From Parcubacteria group bacterium Gr01-1014_13 (lineage in GTDB: Bacteria > Patescibacteria > ABY1 > Magasanikbacterales > GWA2-37-8), in the NCBI GenBank assembly GCA_007376295.1, contig VMGB01000001.1, positions 310,001 to 374,000 of the forward strand: a stretch of 64,000 nt of DNA, given 5' to 3'. Positions 32,880 through 40,443 of this stretch are shown here, piece after piece; position 1 is the first letter of the stretch, and each line of letters starts with the position of its first letter. The notes beneath the pieces are model-generated. The model saw nothing but the letters and a program-made list of their open reading frames with translations, made no database searches and had not been told where the DNA came from. The position numbers and the translations under genes were made by a program.

Positions 32880-33139
32880 AGCCGTTGTCGGGATTTGAAC
32901 CCGAGACCTTTTCCTTCGCTTACACCTCTAGTTTAAATTAGAGGACTAGACTGTATCTTGAGCATGCCCTTTCGAGTTTAGCTCCCCTTGTCAGTCGTTC
33001 GGGCGTATTCACGCCACGGTCTTGACCAATATTATGGCTTTTAACCGTAATTCGGGTGACATTGCAAGATTTCCCTTGCAATGGGCAGGAGTCACTGCGA
33101 CCCACCATGGAAATGCTCTACCAACTGAGCTACAACGGC
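32880..33139 (-). tRNA. tRNA-Thr (GGT), interrupted by a group I intron
   Basis: Exon 1 is 33104-33139, exon 2 is 32880-32916. Joined, they give acceptor GCCGTTG/CAACGGC, D arm GCTC/GAGC, anticodon stem TTTCC/GGAAA with loop ATGGTAA (anticodon GGT) and T arm CGGG-TTCAAAT-CCCG. The break lies exactly between anticodon base 36 and base 37. CCA is not encoded. Confidence 0.9.
32917..33103 (-). ncRNA. Group I intron in tRNA-Thr (187 nt)
   Basis: Exon ends in U (a U·G pair at the splice site is possible) and the intron ends in G, as group I introns require. The core has P7 arms GACTG ... CAGTC, and the S element AAGATACAGTC (32949-32959), close to the consensus AAGATATAGTCC. P1 may form by pairing of AUGGU with a GCC(C)AU internal guide carrying one bulged C, extended by GGGUC/GACUC. 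It has no ORF. At 187 nt it is shorter than the well-known Azoarcus tRNA-Ile intron (about 205 nt). Confidence 0.9.
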
Positions 33140-33162
33140 ATTGTGTTTTTTCTTTTTACCTG

Positions 33163-33436
33163 TGGGCAGACTAGGATTCGAACCTAGGAAGGCGTAGCCA
33201 GCTGATTTCACTAATCCAAAAGTTTCCTTATGGCGTGGACTATATCTTTACCCATATAGGGTACTCTGGTATCTAGTCTCTACGGCGCTCCCTATCCGCG
33301 GCGGATAAGGTTCCCACGGTATTAGCATAGCCCTTGCTTTAGCTTTCACCGTTATCCCAGAGAGTTCATCCCAAGGTTACCCTTGAGAGCTGCATTTTCT
33401 ACAGTCAGCCCCGTTTGACCGCTTCGGTATCTGCCC
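33163..33436 (-). tRNA. tRNA-Tyr (GTA), interrupted by a group I intron
   Basis: Exon 1 is 33401-33436, exon 2 is 33163-33208. Joined: acceptor GGGCAGA/TCTGCCC, anticodon stem GCTGA/TCAGC, loop CTGTAAA (anticodon GTA), a long variable arm GGC-TAC-GCC as expected of bacterial tRNA-Tyr, and T arm CTAGG-TTCGAAT-CCTAG. The break lies inside the anticodon, between bases 35 and 36. Confidence 0.9.
33209..33400 (-). ncRNA. Group I intron in tRNA-Tyr (192 nt)
   Basis: The splice site follows U and the intron ends in G. The exon end CUGU pairs with GCAG in the intron (U·G at the site) to make P1. The S element AAGATATAGTCC (33237-33248) is the exact consensus; P7 arms GACTA/TAGTC and a P8-like ACCCTATATGGGT hairpin are clear. 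No ORF inside. It is not a copy of the neighbouring tRNA-Thr intron: only the core elements match. Confidence 0.92.
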
Positions 33437-33442
33437 ATCTTA

Positions 33443-34051
33443 CTACAAAGTGTTTACCAAACTATGGCAAAGTGATAAAATTTTCTCTAAAAGTTTTTTA
33501 TCGCTATAGCGCACATGAATAACACCGTAAGGCATTGATCTTTTGCCTCTGTTGAAAATTGAACGCACATATGGTTTCGTAAACTGATTTCGTTCAACAT
33601 TCAACTGAAGCGACCAATATTTAATCAAAGCATTCTGATCCTGATCTGAAAAACAATATAGATATAATCGCAATCGTTTCTCGTCTATACGACAAATTGT
33701 TCTTAAAAACTTTAAAAACAATTTAGCTACTCGAGTATCTGAATTTGCAAAATCAACCGTAACGGATGTCTTTGCTCCTTCGCCATAATATAGCATAATT
33801 GCCGCGATCAAAAGCTCACGTTCTTTCACTGAGAGATTTTCTTTAAAGCGAAAAGATAAAGGTTTTCTCTCAAAAAGAATTCTGTTTTGTTCCCACATAC
33901 TCTTGCGTGGTATTTGGTGACGGCGAAGAGAACCGTATATCTGTTTTAAAGATAATTTTAACTTGATGGAGATTTCTCTCCCTGTCATACCTTGATTGTA
34001 CAAGTCTTTCACCAAGAATTCCTGTTTATTGGTAATTGTTTTTTTAGGCAT
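33443..34051 (-). CDS. HTH protein with LAGLIDADG-like domain, possible homing endonuclease
   Basis: 202 residues from ATG 34051 (start MPKKTITNKQ). A helix-turn-helix (about 15-45) is followed by a domain starting LLIAAIMLYYGEGAK, a degenerate LAGLIDADG-like helix, then VDFANSDTRVAKLFLKFL and a C-terminal basic strand pattern (GVIHVRYS). I recall similar free-standing proteins in Patescibacteria and Actinobacteria without assigned function. Position: it ends 7 bp before the tRNA-Tyr 5' end and lies between two tRNA genes, next to two tRNA group I introns, so a role in homing is possible. The key catalytic Asp of LAGLIDADG is replaced or shifted (G-E-G). Confidence 0.5.
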   Translation of the reverse strand: MPKKTITNKQEFLVKDLYNQGMTGREISIKLKLSLKQIYGSLRRHQIPRKSMWEQNRILFERKPLSFRFKENLSVKERELLIAAIMLYYGEGAKTSVTVDFANSDTRVAKLFLKFLRTICRIDEKRLRLYLYCFSDQDQNALIKYWSLQLNVERNQFTKPYVRSIFNRGKRSMPYGVIHVRYSDKKLLEKILSLCHSLVNTL

Positions 34052-34110
34052 AAACAAATGGCGTATAGCCAATTGTAGTATACCATATAATTTGTAAACG
34101 AACAAAATGC

Positions 34111-34186
34111 TGGAGCCGTCTCGGGGGCTCGAACCCCGGACCCACAGTTTACAAAACTGTTGCTCTACCAGCTGAGCTAAGACGGC
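34111..34186 (-). tRNA. tRNA-Thr (TGT)
   Basis: Acceptor GCCGTCT/AGACGGC, D arm GCTC/GAGC, anticodon stem ACAGT/ACTGT with loop TTTGTAA (anticodon TGT), T arm CGGGG-TTCGAGC-CCCCG. CCA is encoded at 34111-34113, unlike the other tRNAs here. Uninterrupted. Confidence 0.95.
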
Positions 34187-34191
34187 GCTTA

Positions 34192-35097
34192 CTACACTCC
34201 CATTTTATCAATTCTATCCTTAAAACTGTTTAATTTTTGTTGTTCTGGATTAACCAATCGCAGATCGTTATATCCTTTAAGTGCCAAGTCTTTATTGCCG
34301 CATATTATAGCAATTTCTATCAATAAGTCAAGGTACTTTGGATTTTGCGATTCTAGCTCCACAGCTTGTAGTATAGACTCTACGGCTACCTCTGGTTGAC
34401 CCACCCTTACTAACAGCTCGGCCAGGTGATAAAAGCGCGGTGAAAATGAATCATTGATTAAAACTGCCTGTTGGAAATACTGTATCGCCTCTTCCAAATC
34501 ACCCTGCTCTTCGGCTATTTTAGCCAACTTTACTAAAACACCATCGTCATCCGGCTGCATCTTCGTCAAAAACTTATATGTTTGTCTGGCTTCTTCTATA
34601 GAATCTTTGGCTAGATAAGTATCACCTAAGCCGCGGTAAGCCGCAGCTGATTTTGGATCAACTTTTATAGCTGAGATAAATATCTCTTCTGCCTCATCAA
34701 AATTCCCCGCTTTTAACTGTTGCTCTCCGCTAGAAATTAACTGTCCTAATTTTTGTTCGTGCTCTTCTTTATTAACTACCTTATTTTTTTGTTTAATTTT
34801 TAGAACCTGTTCGTGATGAAGCAGTCTTTCTATCTTGCCAACATAGATTCTAAACTGTAATTGCGAGATTCTCCAAAGCTTACCAACCGGGCCTAACATT
34901 TTTCCAACTTTGGTTTTTAACAAACTACCACTTTTTTCTATACGTTTATTTATAATCTCTCTTTTCTTTTGATAAATTTTTTCTTCAGGCAAGTTATGTA
35001 AATCCAAATTGGCCAAATGCGGAAATTTACGTAAAACTAAAAACAAAATAACTGCCAAGGCGATTATAATTATTCCTAAAAAAAGTAAATTAAGCAT
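34192..35097 (-). CDS. TPR-repeat membrane protein
   Basis: 301 residues from ATG 35097 (MLNLLFLGI). One N-terminal membrane helix, a basic linker of about 80 residues, then at least four tetratricopeptide repeats (for example LKAGNFDEAEEIFISAIKVD, and AAYRGLGDTYLAKDSIEEA). It should act as a scaffold at the cytoplasmic membrane. It follows tpiA by 10 bp, hence the start choice; an upstream start overlaps tpiA. Confidence 0.85.
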   Translation of the reverse strand: MLNLLFLGIIIIALAVILFLVLRKFPHLANLDLHNLPEEKIYQKKREIINKRIEKSGSLLKTKVGKMLGPVGKLWRISQLQFRIYVGKIERLLHHEQVLKIKQKNKVVNKEEHEQKLGQLISSGEQQLKAGNFDEAEEIFISAIKVDPKSAAAYRGLGDTYLAKDSIEEARQTYKFLTKMQPDDDGVLVKLAKIAEEQGDLEEAIQYFQQAVLINDSFSPRFYHLAELLVRVGQPEVAVESILQAVELESQNPKYLDLLIEIAIICGNKDLALKGYNDLRLVNPEQQKLNSFKDRIDKMGV

Positions 35098-35107
35098 AAA
35101 AACAAAT

Positions 35108-35863
35108 TTAACGGACTGCGGCCACAATATTCATCCAACTTTCCAAATTTGTCGACGCGTTACCCACCAATACGCCATTGATGTTAGGATTTTTTAAATA
35201 CTCGGCCACATTTTCTGGCTTCACGCTTCCTCCATATAAAATAACAGGGGTAATACCAGTTAAAGCAATAACTTGTTTTTTTATGAGTTGGTGCATGCGT
35301 TCGGCTTCTATAGGATCACAATTTTTGCCTGTGCCAATAGCCCAGACCGGTTCATAGGCTACAATTAATTCTCTGTCTTTTGGCCAAACAATATTGTGAA
35401 ACGCGGCTCGTACTTGAATTTCGATAGCTTCTTCGGTTTTATTTTCCGCTCTCTCTTTTTCAGTTTCACCAACGCAAATCACTGGTGTTAAATGTTCATC
35501 TAAAATAGCCTCTAATTTTTTACGCACTTCGCTATTGCTTTCATGAAACAGATGTCGACGCTCGCTATGGCCAACCAAAGCGTATTTGCAACCAGCTTCT
35601 TTGTACATTCTCGCTGATACTTCCCCAGTATCCCCGCCTTTATCTTGCCAATACACATTTTGCGCGCCCAAACTGATACCGACATCGTGCAAAACTTGGC
35701 CGACAGGATATAGCGCTAAAGCGCTGGGAAAAATTGCCATTTTTACAGACGTAGGAATACTTTTGGCCTGGGCGGCAATAGCGTTGGCCAAAATATTACT
35801 TTCATCGTAATCCAAATACATCTTCCAGTTGGCAAACAGATAAATTTTAGATTTATCGGACAT
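35108..35863 (-). CDS. tpiA: Triosephosphate isomerase
   Basis: 251 residues. N-W-K-M near the N-terminus (catalytic Lys), the V-G-H-S-E-R-R loop (catalytic His), A-Y-E-P-V-W-A-I-G-T-G (catalytic Glu) and Y-G-G-S-V phosphate site are intact. Interconverts DHAP and glyceraldehyde-3-phosphate in the cytoplasm. Between an M16 peptidase gene and a TPR gene in a tight run. Confidence 0.98.
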   Translation of the reverse strand: MSDKSKIYLFANWKMYLDYDESNILANAIAAQAKSIPTSVKMAIFPSALALYPVGQVLHDVGISLGAQNVYWQDKGGDTGEVSARMYKEAGCKYALVGHSERRHLFHESNSEVRKKLEAILDEHLTPVICVGETEKERAENKTEEAIEIQVRAAFHNIVWPKDRELIVAYEPVWAIGTGKNCDPIEAERMHQLIKKQVIALTGITPVILYGGSVKPENVAEYLKNPNINGVLVGNASTNLESWMNIVAAVR

Positions 35864-35867
35864 AATA

Positions 35868-37151
35868 TTATTTTAACAAATCCAAAACCTTGTCTTTACT
35901 CATCGGACCGATTACCGCCACGCGCATTTGATCAAAATTAAACAATTTTTTGGCTACTCTTTTTACATCCGCAGCCGTAACAGTCTTTATTTTCTTTGTC
36001 ACCTGTTCGTAAGTTTGTATTTTATTAGCAAACCAAAATTGTTTGGCAAACCATTGGGCCTGAGTACTGGAATCTTCCATAGACAATTCGGTACGTCCGG
36101 CAATATTATTTTTTGAATCAATCAACTCTTTCTCTGAAACAGATTCATTAGTTATTTTTAACAACTCGGATTTTATAACTTTAAACGCATCACCTAATCG
36201 GGACGGATCTAGTCCGGCTTGAACGTTGGCCACTCCCACTTCTCTAAATGCGCCTGCGCCAGCATTAACCATGTATGCCAAACCTCGCTTTTCACGAACT
36301 TCCACAAACAATCTGGAACTCATTCCCCCACCCAAAATATTTAGAAGTACCGAAACGGCATATCTATCTGGATCATTATAGTGTAGCCCAGGGAAACCGA
36401 GCATCACTTGCGCTTGGTCCAACTTCTTTTCTGTTACTAAAACTCTGTCTGTCAAAGACAGAACTTGTTTTTTCCAAATAAACTTTTCAAAATTTGATTT
36501 TAAATCATGCTTTTTGTCTTTGGCTCTGTCCATTTCAAAACGCTTCAAAGATTTAGGCAATTTTTTATCATTAATATTTCCCGCTACAACCAACACCATG
36601 TTGCTTGGTAAATAAAAGTTTTGATAATAATTCCACAAATCTTCCCGGCTTAGGCCGCGGACGCTTTCAGGAGAGCCGCCAATATCCCAACCTAGCGGAT
36701 GTTCACCAAACATCGCTCTTTCAAACAAAGTATCTACAGCCATGAGCGGATTATCTTCGTACATGCGTAATTCTTCAACAATCACACCTTTTTCTTTTTC
36801 AATTTCTTCACCTTCCAATTTGGAATTGAAAATTATATCAGCCAGCCAATCAAAAGCTTTCTCAGTATTAATTTCTCCAGTGCGGACATAGTAGCCAGTG
36901 TAATCTTTGGAAGTAAAGGCGTTGTATTCAGCGCCCAAAGAATCTAATTCGCGAGAAATTTCCAAATGAGTCGGCCGTTTCTTGGTACCTTTGAACAACA
37001 TGTGCTCCACAAAGTGGGATATGCCGGAGATTTTCTTGTGTTCGTAACGCGAACCAACCGGAAACATGGCCATGATAGTCACGGCTTTACTGCCAGCTAC
37101 CGGCACCTTAATCAGAGTGATACCATTTTTTAATTTGGAAACTTTATACAT
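35868..37151 (-). CDS. M16 family zinc peptidase
   Basis: 427 residues. The inverted zinc motif H-F-V-E-H (46-50), followed by the distal Glu in GVIVEELRMYED, is intact. The C-terminal half has the R-G-L-A-Y motif with a glycine-rich stretch (GGGMSSRLF). It matches processing-protease-like single-chain members that pair as dimers. Targets are unknown; small peptides or exported proteins are likely. It lies 5 bp after glyS and 5 bp before tpiA. Confidence 0.93.
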   Translation of the reverse strand: MYKVSKLKNGITLIKVPVAGSKAVTIMAMFPVGSRYEHKKISGISHFVEHMLFKGTKKRPTHLEISRELDSLGAEYNAFTSKDYTGYYVRTGEINTEKAFDWLADIIFNSKLEGEEIEKEKGVIVEELRMYEDNPLMAVDTLFERAMFGEHPLGWDIGGSPESVRGLSREDLWNYYQNFYLPSNMVLVVAGNINDKKLPKSLKRFEMDRAKDKKHDLKSNFEKFIWKKQVLSLTDRVLVTEKKLDQAQVMLGFPGLHYNDPDRYAVSVLLNILGGGMSSRLFVEVREKRGLAYMVNAGAGAFREVGVANVQAGLDPSRLGDAFKVIKSELLKITNESVSEKELIDSKNNIAGRTELSMEDSSTQAQWFAKQFWFANKIQTYEQVTKKIKTVTAADVKRVAKKLFNFDQMRVAVIGPMSKDKVLDLLK

Positions 37152-37156
37152 AATCC

Positions 37157-38530
37157 TTATCTAGAAAATTTATCTTTTAAGTAAGCCTGCAGATCCCCTA
37201 TTTCAACTCTTTCTTGTTCCATAGTGTCTCTATCGCGAACAGTAACTTTTTTATCTTCCAAAGATTCAAAATCAACTGTTACGCAATACGGAGTACCGAT
37301 TTCATCTTGACGGCGATAGCGCTTGCCAATACTTTGAGTTTCGTCATATTCCACACTGAAATTCTTACGCAAAGTGGTAGCCAAATCTTTGGCTACACCC
37401 GATAATTCTTCTTTTTTAGATAATGGCAATACGGCTACTTGGATTGGCGCTAAATGTTTAGGGAATTTCATGACCACGCGAGTTTCGCTCTCACCTTTTT
37501 CAGCCGTAGGCACTTCCTCTTCGCTGTATGCTTCCAGTAGCGATACCAAAAGCATACGATCAATACCAAAAGTTGGTTCGATTACATGCGGCAAGAATCT
37601 TTCGTTTGTTTCTGGATCAGTATAGTGCAAATCTTGACCACTGACAGTTTCGTGCCGGGACAAATCAAAATCTGTGCGGTAAGCGATACCATGCAATTCT
37701 TTTATGCCAAACGGATATTTATATTCAACATCCACAGTACGTTTACTATAGTGAGCACGCTCGCCGTCTGGAATTTCATGCCAGACCAGATTATTCATAT
37801 CTATCTGCATAACATCTTGCCACCAGCGCTTTATTTCACTCAACCACATCTCAAATGTTTCTTCCCATTCTTTTGGATTGATAAAATATTCAAACTCACC
37901 GATTTCAAATTCACGGGTGCGGAAAATAAAGTTGCCGGGGGTAATTTCGTTGCGGAAATTTTTGCCGATTTGAGCGATACCAAATGGCAAACGGCGACGA
38001 GTAGCATTTAAAATATTTTTGAAATTAACAAACATACCAGCGGCAGTTTCCGGACGCAGGTAAGCAACGGTGGAAGTATCTTCGTTTACTCCCAAATGGG
38101 TTTTGAACATTAAATTAAATTGTTTTGGTTCGGTAAGTGAACCGTCGCAATCCGGACATTTCAATTCAGAGATAGTTTTTGCATTTTCTTTGTCATATCC
38201 CGGCTTGGCACTGGCTGCTTCCAGCAAATGATCGCTACGGAAACGGTGGTGACACTTTTTGCATTCTACGAGTTCATCGCTAAAATTCTGCAAATGACCG
38301 GATGCTTCCCAAACTTTTGGGTTCATAATGATAGCCGTATCAAGAGGCACCATATCGCCTCTTTCCTGGACAAAAAACTTCCACCAAGCATTTTTGATAT
38401 TTTGTTTAAGCATATGACCGAGCGGGCCGTAGTCCCAGCTATTGGCCAAACCGCCATAAATTTCACTACCAGGAAACACAAAGCCACGTCGTTTGGCTAG
38501 AGAGATAATTTTGTCCATGTCTTTTTGCAT
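37157..38530 (-). CDS. glyS: Glycyl-tRNA synthetase
   Basis: 457 residues. The alpha2-type class II synthetase: motif 2 region (IGKNFRNEITPGNFIFRTREFE), a late motif 3 (E-P-T-F-G-I-D-R), a zinc knuckle pair (C-K-K-C, then C-P-D-C) and the C-terminal anticodon-binding domain. Ligates glycine to tRNA-Gly in the cytoplasm. A TATAAT 9 nt before the ATG and no Shine-Dalgarno suggest a leaderless mRNA. It is the first gene of a run with the M16 peptidase, tpiA and the TPR gene. Confidence 0.97.
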   Translation of the reverse strand: MQKDMDKIISLAKRRGFVFPGSEIYGGLANSWDYGPLGHMLKQNIKNAWWKFFVQERGDMVPLDTAIIMNPKVWEASGHLQNFSDELVECKKCHHRFRSDHLLEAASAKPGYDKENAKTISELKCPDCDGSLTEPKQFNLMFKTHLGVNEDTSTVAYLRPETAAGMFVNFKNILNATRRRLPFGIAQIGKNFRNEITPGNFIFRTREFEIGEFEYFINPKEWEETFEMWLSEIKRWWQDVMQIDMNNLVWHEIPDGERAHYSKRTVDVEYKYPFGIKELHGIAYRTDFDLSRHETVSGQDLHYTDPETNERFLPHVIEPTFGIDRMLLVSLLEAYSEEEVPTAEKGESETRVVMKFPKHLAPIQVAVLPLSKKEELSGVAKDLATTLRKNFSVEYDETQSIGKRYRRQDEIGTPYCVTVDFESLEDKKVTVRDRDTMEQERVEIGDLQAYLKDKFSR

Positions 38531-38539
38531 ATAGAGATT

Positions 38540-38548
38540 ATTATACCA
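38540..38548 (-). promoter_or_regulatory. Extended -10 promoter of glyS, probably leaderless
   Basis: TGGTATAAT, 9 nt before the ATG: the same spacing as at the CorA-like gene. Confidence 0.6.
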
Positions 38549-38626
38549 AAATTTTTACAATAAAAAAAGGCCCTTCTAAGGTCTTAATTGTAGCGTATTT
38601 ATGTTGTTTACGTCAACTAAACGCCA

Positions 38627-38655
38627 TTGACTTTTTGATCATTATGTAGTATGCT
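38627..38655 (+). promoter_or_regulatory. Promoter of the LYKD-repeat protein gene
   Basis: TTGACT, a 17-bp spacer and TATGCT; CAAGGAG ribosome site 8 nt before ATG 38674. Confidence 0.75.
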
Positions 38656-38673
38656 CCTCTCAAGGAGAAAACA

Positions 38674-39012
38674 ATGACAAAGACTTGGGGTTGGATTGTG
38701 ACAATTACCGTAGCAGTGCTTACACTTTCTACTTTGGTTCATGCTTTAACCGTTGTAGAGCAAAATAAACGGATTGATGCTCAAAAGCTCGAAATCGATA
38801 CTTTATACAAAGATATCAGTACTCTATACAAAGATGTTGGCACTCTATATAAACTCACCGAAAAGTTGAGCCTAAATATGGAAGCCCAACAAAATTTGTT
38901 AGAAACTACAATCGACATGTGCAAGATGCGTAAGTCGACCACAGTCGAAGCCCAACCGACATCTCGTCACATCATACAAATACGACCACTCGCGAAAGCG
39001 AAAAGTCGCTGA
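38674..39012 (+). CDS. Membrane-anchored coiled-coil microprotein with LYKD repeats
   Basis: 112 residues. An N-terminal membrane helix or signal anchor (8-25) is followed by heptads repeating as T/D-L-Y-K-D three times, a perfect coiled-coil pattern. The C-terminus is basic and loose. Stand-alone: own TTGACT promoter, CAAGGAG site and terminator. Unlike SD-less core genes around it. No known family. Its last codons run into the 71-bp module shared with the next gene. Confidence 0.65.
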   Translation: MTKTWGWIVTITVAVLTLSTLVHALTVVEQNKRIDAQKLEIDTLYKDISTLYKDVGTLYKLTEKLSLNMEAQQNLLETTIDMCKMRKSTTVEAQPTSRHIIQIRPLAKAKSR

Positions 39013-39053
39013 CACAACAAGGCCGAGGTTTTCACCTCGGCCTTTGTATTTTT
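38983..39053 (+). repeat. 71-bp 3' module, copy 1 (with terminator)
   Basis: Differs from 39328-39398 at four of 71 positions, and the last 50 bp are identical. It contains a CGCGAAAGCG hairpin and a strong CAAGGCCGAGGT / ACCTCGGCCTTTG terminator (39018-39046) with a T-rich tail. Confidence 0.85.
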
Positions 39054-39070
39054 GCCTATCAGTCAAATCA

Positions 39071-39099
39071 TTGACAAAACCGTCATTTTATGCTACTAT
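39071..39099 (+). promoter_or_regulatory. Promoter of the small membrane protein gene
   Basis: TTGACA, a 17-bp spacer and TACTAT, then a leader with a GGAGAACAG ribosome site before ATG 39146. Confidence 0.75.
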
Positions 39100-39145
39100 T
39101 TGCGATAGCTCTTAAATGATTGGGAGTGGTGCAAAAGGAGAACAG

Positions 39146-39349
39146 ATGCTACTTCTTCTAAAAACCATAGAGATTCTAGTAATTCTGGCAGGATCGACTC
39201 TGCTTGTTGTCAACGCTATTTTCAATGATGGAAAGATGGAAGGTGTGTTTGCAATTTCGATCTGGACCGGAATCCTTTTCGGAGCTATTCACTATTTGAG
39301 GCTAAGGAAAAAAAATACTAAACCATGCGACCACCCGCAAAAGCGGTAA
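39146..39349 (+). CDS. Small two-helix membrane protein
   Basis: 67 residues from ATG 39146 (start MLLLLKTIE, with a proper AAGGAG site; an upstream ATG has none). Two membrane helices (about 3-20 and 33-48), then a short basic tail. The last codons fall inside the second copy of the 71-bp module, in a different reading frame from the first gene. No known family. Confidence 0.6.
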   Translation: MLLLLKTIEILVILAGSTLLVVNAIFNDGKMEGVFAISIWTGILFGAIHYLRLRKKNTKPCDHPQKR

Positions 39350-39398
39350 GTCGCTGACACAACAAGGCCGAGGTTTTCACCTCGGCCTTTGTATTTTT
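39328..39398 (+). repeat. 71-bp 3' module, copy 2 (with terminator)
   Basis: A near copy of 38983-39053: CCGCAAAAGCGG hairpin, then the same 50-bp block with a CAAGGCCGAGGT / ACCTCGGCCTTTG terminator. The stop codon of the 39146 gene falls inside it. Confidence 0.85.
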
Positions 39399-39457
39399 AA
39401 ATCGTATTAATCTAATCTTTTATTTTGATGGGTTAATTAAATTGTCAAAACTGATTC

Positions 39458-40432
39458 TTATTTATGAAGCTTACTATACATATCTGACGGTAGCGCTGTT
39501 TTTAACAGCTCGTCTACTAAACGCAAGGAGTTATTTATTTCTTTATCACCAGCTTCTTCGGCTGAATTAAAATCATATTTTTTTACAAAATCTTTTCCAT
39601 GCCATTTTTTTCTATATGTAAATGGGACCTTAACAATTTTCTTTTCTGATGGTAAAAGAAACGAAACCTTACCTTCTTTTTCTACCTCCACCCCCTCATA
39701 CCCTTTAACTCTATCGGGTAATTTAAGGCCAGAGTCTTTTATAACTTGAAGAAGATTTAACAATCTAACCTTCGTTTCTTCCGCATGCTTATGCTCTAAA
39801 TCTGCTTCCTGTTTTTCTGCTTCAGCTTGCCATAATGTTATTTCATCCTTTACGCTTTCACACAAATATCTAGTTTCTGATTTAATATCAGTACTAAGTA
39901 TGTTATCTACAATTTTAATAATTGTTTTGTTATCTAACTGAAAAGCCGGACGAAAATGCTTTGAATTAGATATTCTTGAATCAATGACATCTATATAAAT
40001 TTCTCCCGGATGTTGCAACATCAGCTTTTCATTATAACCAACAAAATCAGAGCTACTGGGCAAATACTTGTCCTCAACCCCATCAACGACTCGATAAAAA
40101 ACATCTGGCTCGGGTAAATAATATCTTGATTCGTTTGGAGATAAATAACCTGACGGTTCAACTTTTGAAACATCATATCCCCCTCCTCCCTTTATTGCTT
40201 TTTTCAACGGAACACAAACAGGTAGATCATCCTTTGCCTGTTGTCTAAATTCATAAAATAATTCCCTGGATTTTTCATCAAGTTCTTCCGTAGGCTTAGA
40301 TAATTCTTTGGATTGTCTTTCTAACGTCTGAAAATAAATTTTAAAGCTTACCCGAATATCTTTTGCCCAATCGGGAAGTTCAGCTTGTTCTTTATCTTCA
40401 TACCCTCCTCCGCCTTCACGAAATGGAGCCAT
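39458..40432 (-). CDS. Unknown charged protein
   Basis: 324 residues. Gly-rich pieces at the start (E-G-G-G-G-Y) and near 82-85 (K-G-G-G-G-Y), a helical and charged middle (EAEKQEADLEHKHAEETK), and a beta-rich end. No membrane segment or known motif. It starts 11 bp after frr and is likely co-transcribed. Function unknown. Confidence 0.6.
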   Translation of the reverse strand: MAPFREGGGGYEDKEQAELPDWAKDIRVSFKIYFQTLERQSKELSKPTEELDEKSRELFYEFRQQAKDDLPVCVPLKKAIKGGGGYDVSKVEPSGYLSPNESRYYLPEPDVFYRVVDGVEDKYLPSSSDFVGYNEKLMLQHPGEIYIDVIDSRISNSKHFRPAFQLDNKTIIKIVDNILSTDIKSETRYLCESVKDEITLWQAEAEKQEADLEHKHAEETKVRLLNLLQVIKDSGLKLPDRVKGYEGVEVEKEGKVSFLLPSEKKIVKVPFTYRKKWHGKDFVKKYDFNSAEEAGDKEINNSLRLVDELLKTALPSDMYSKLHK

Positions 40433-40443
40433 AAAAAATAATT

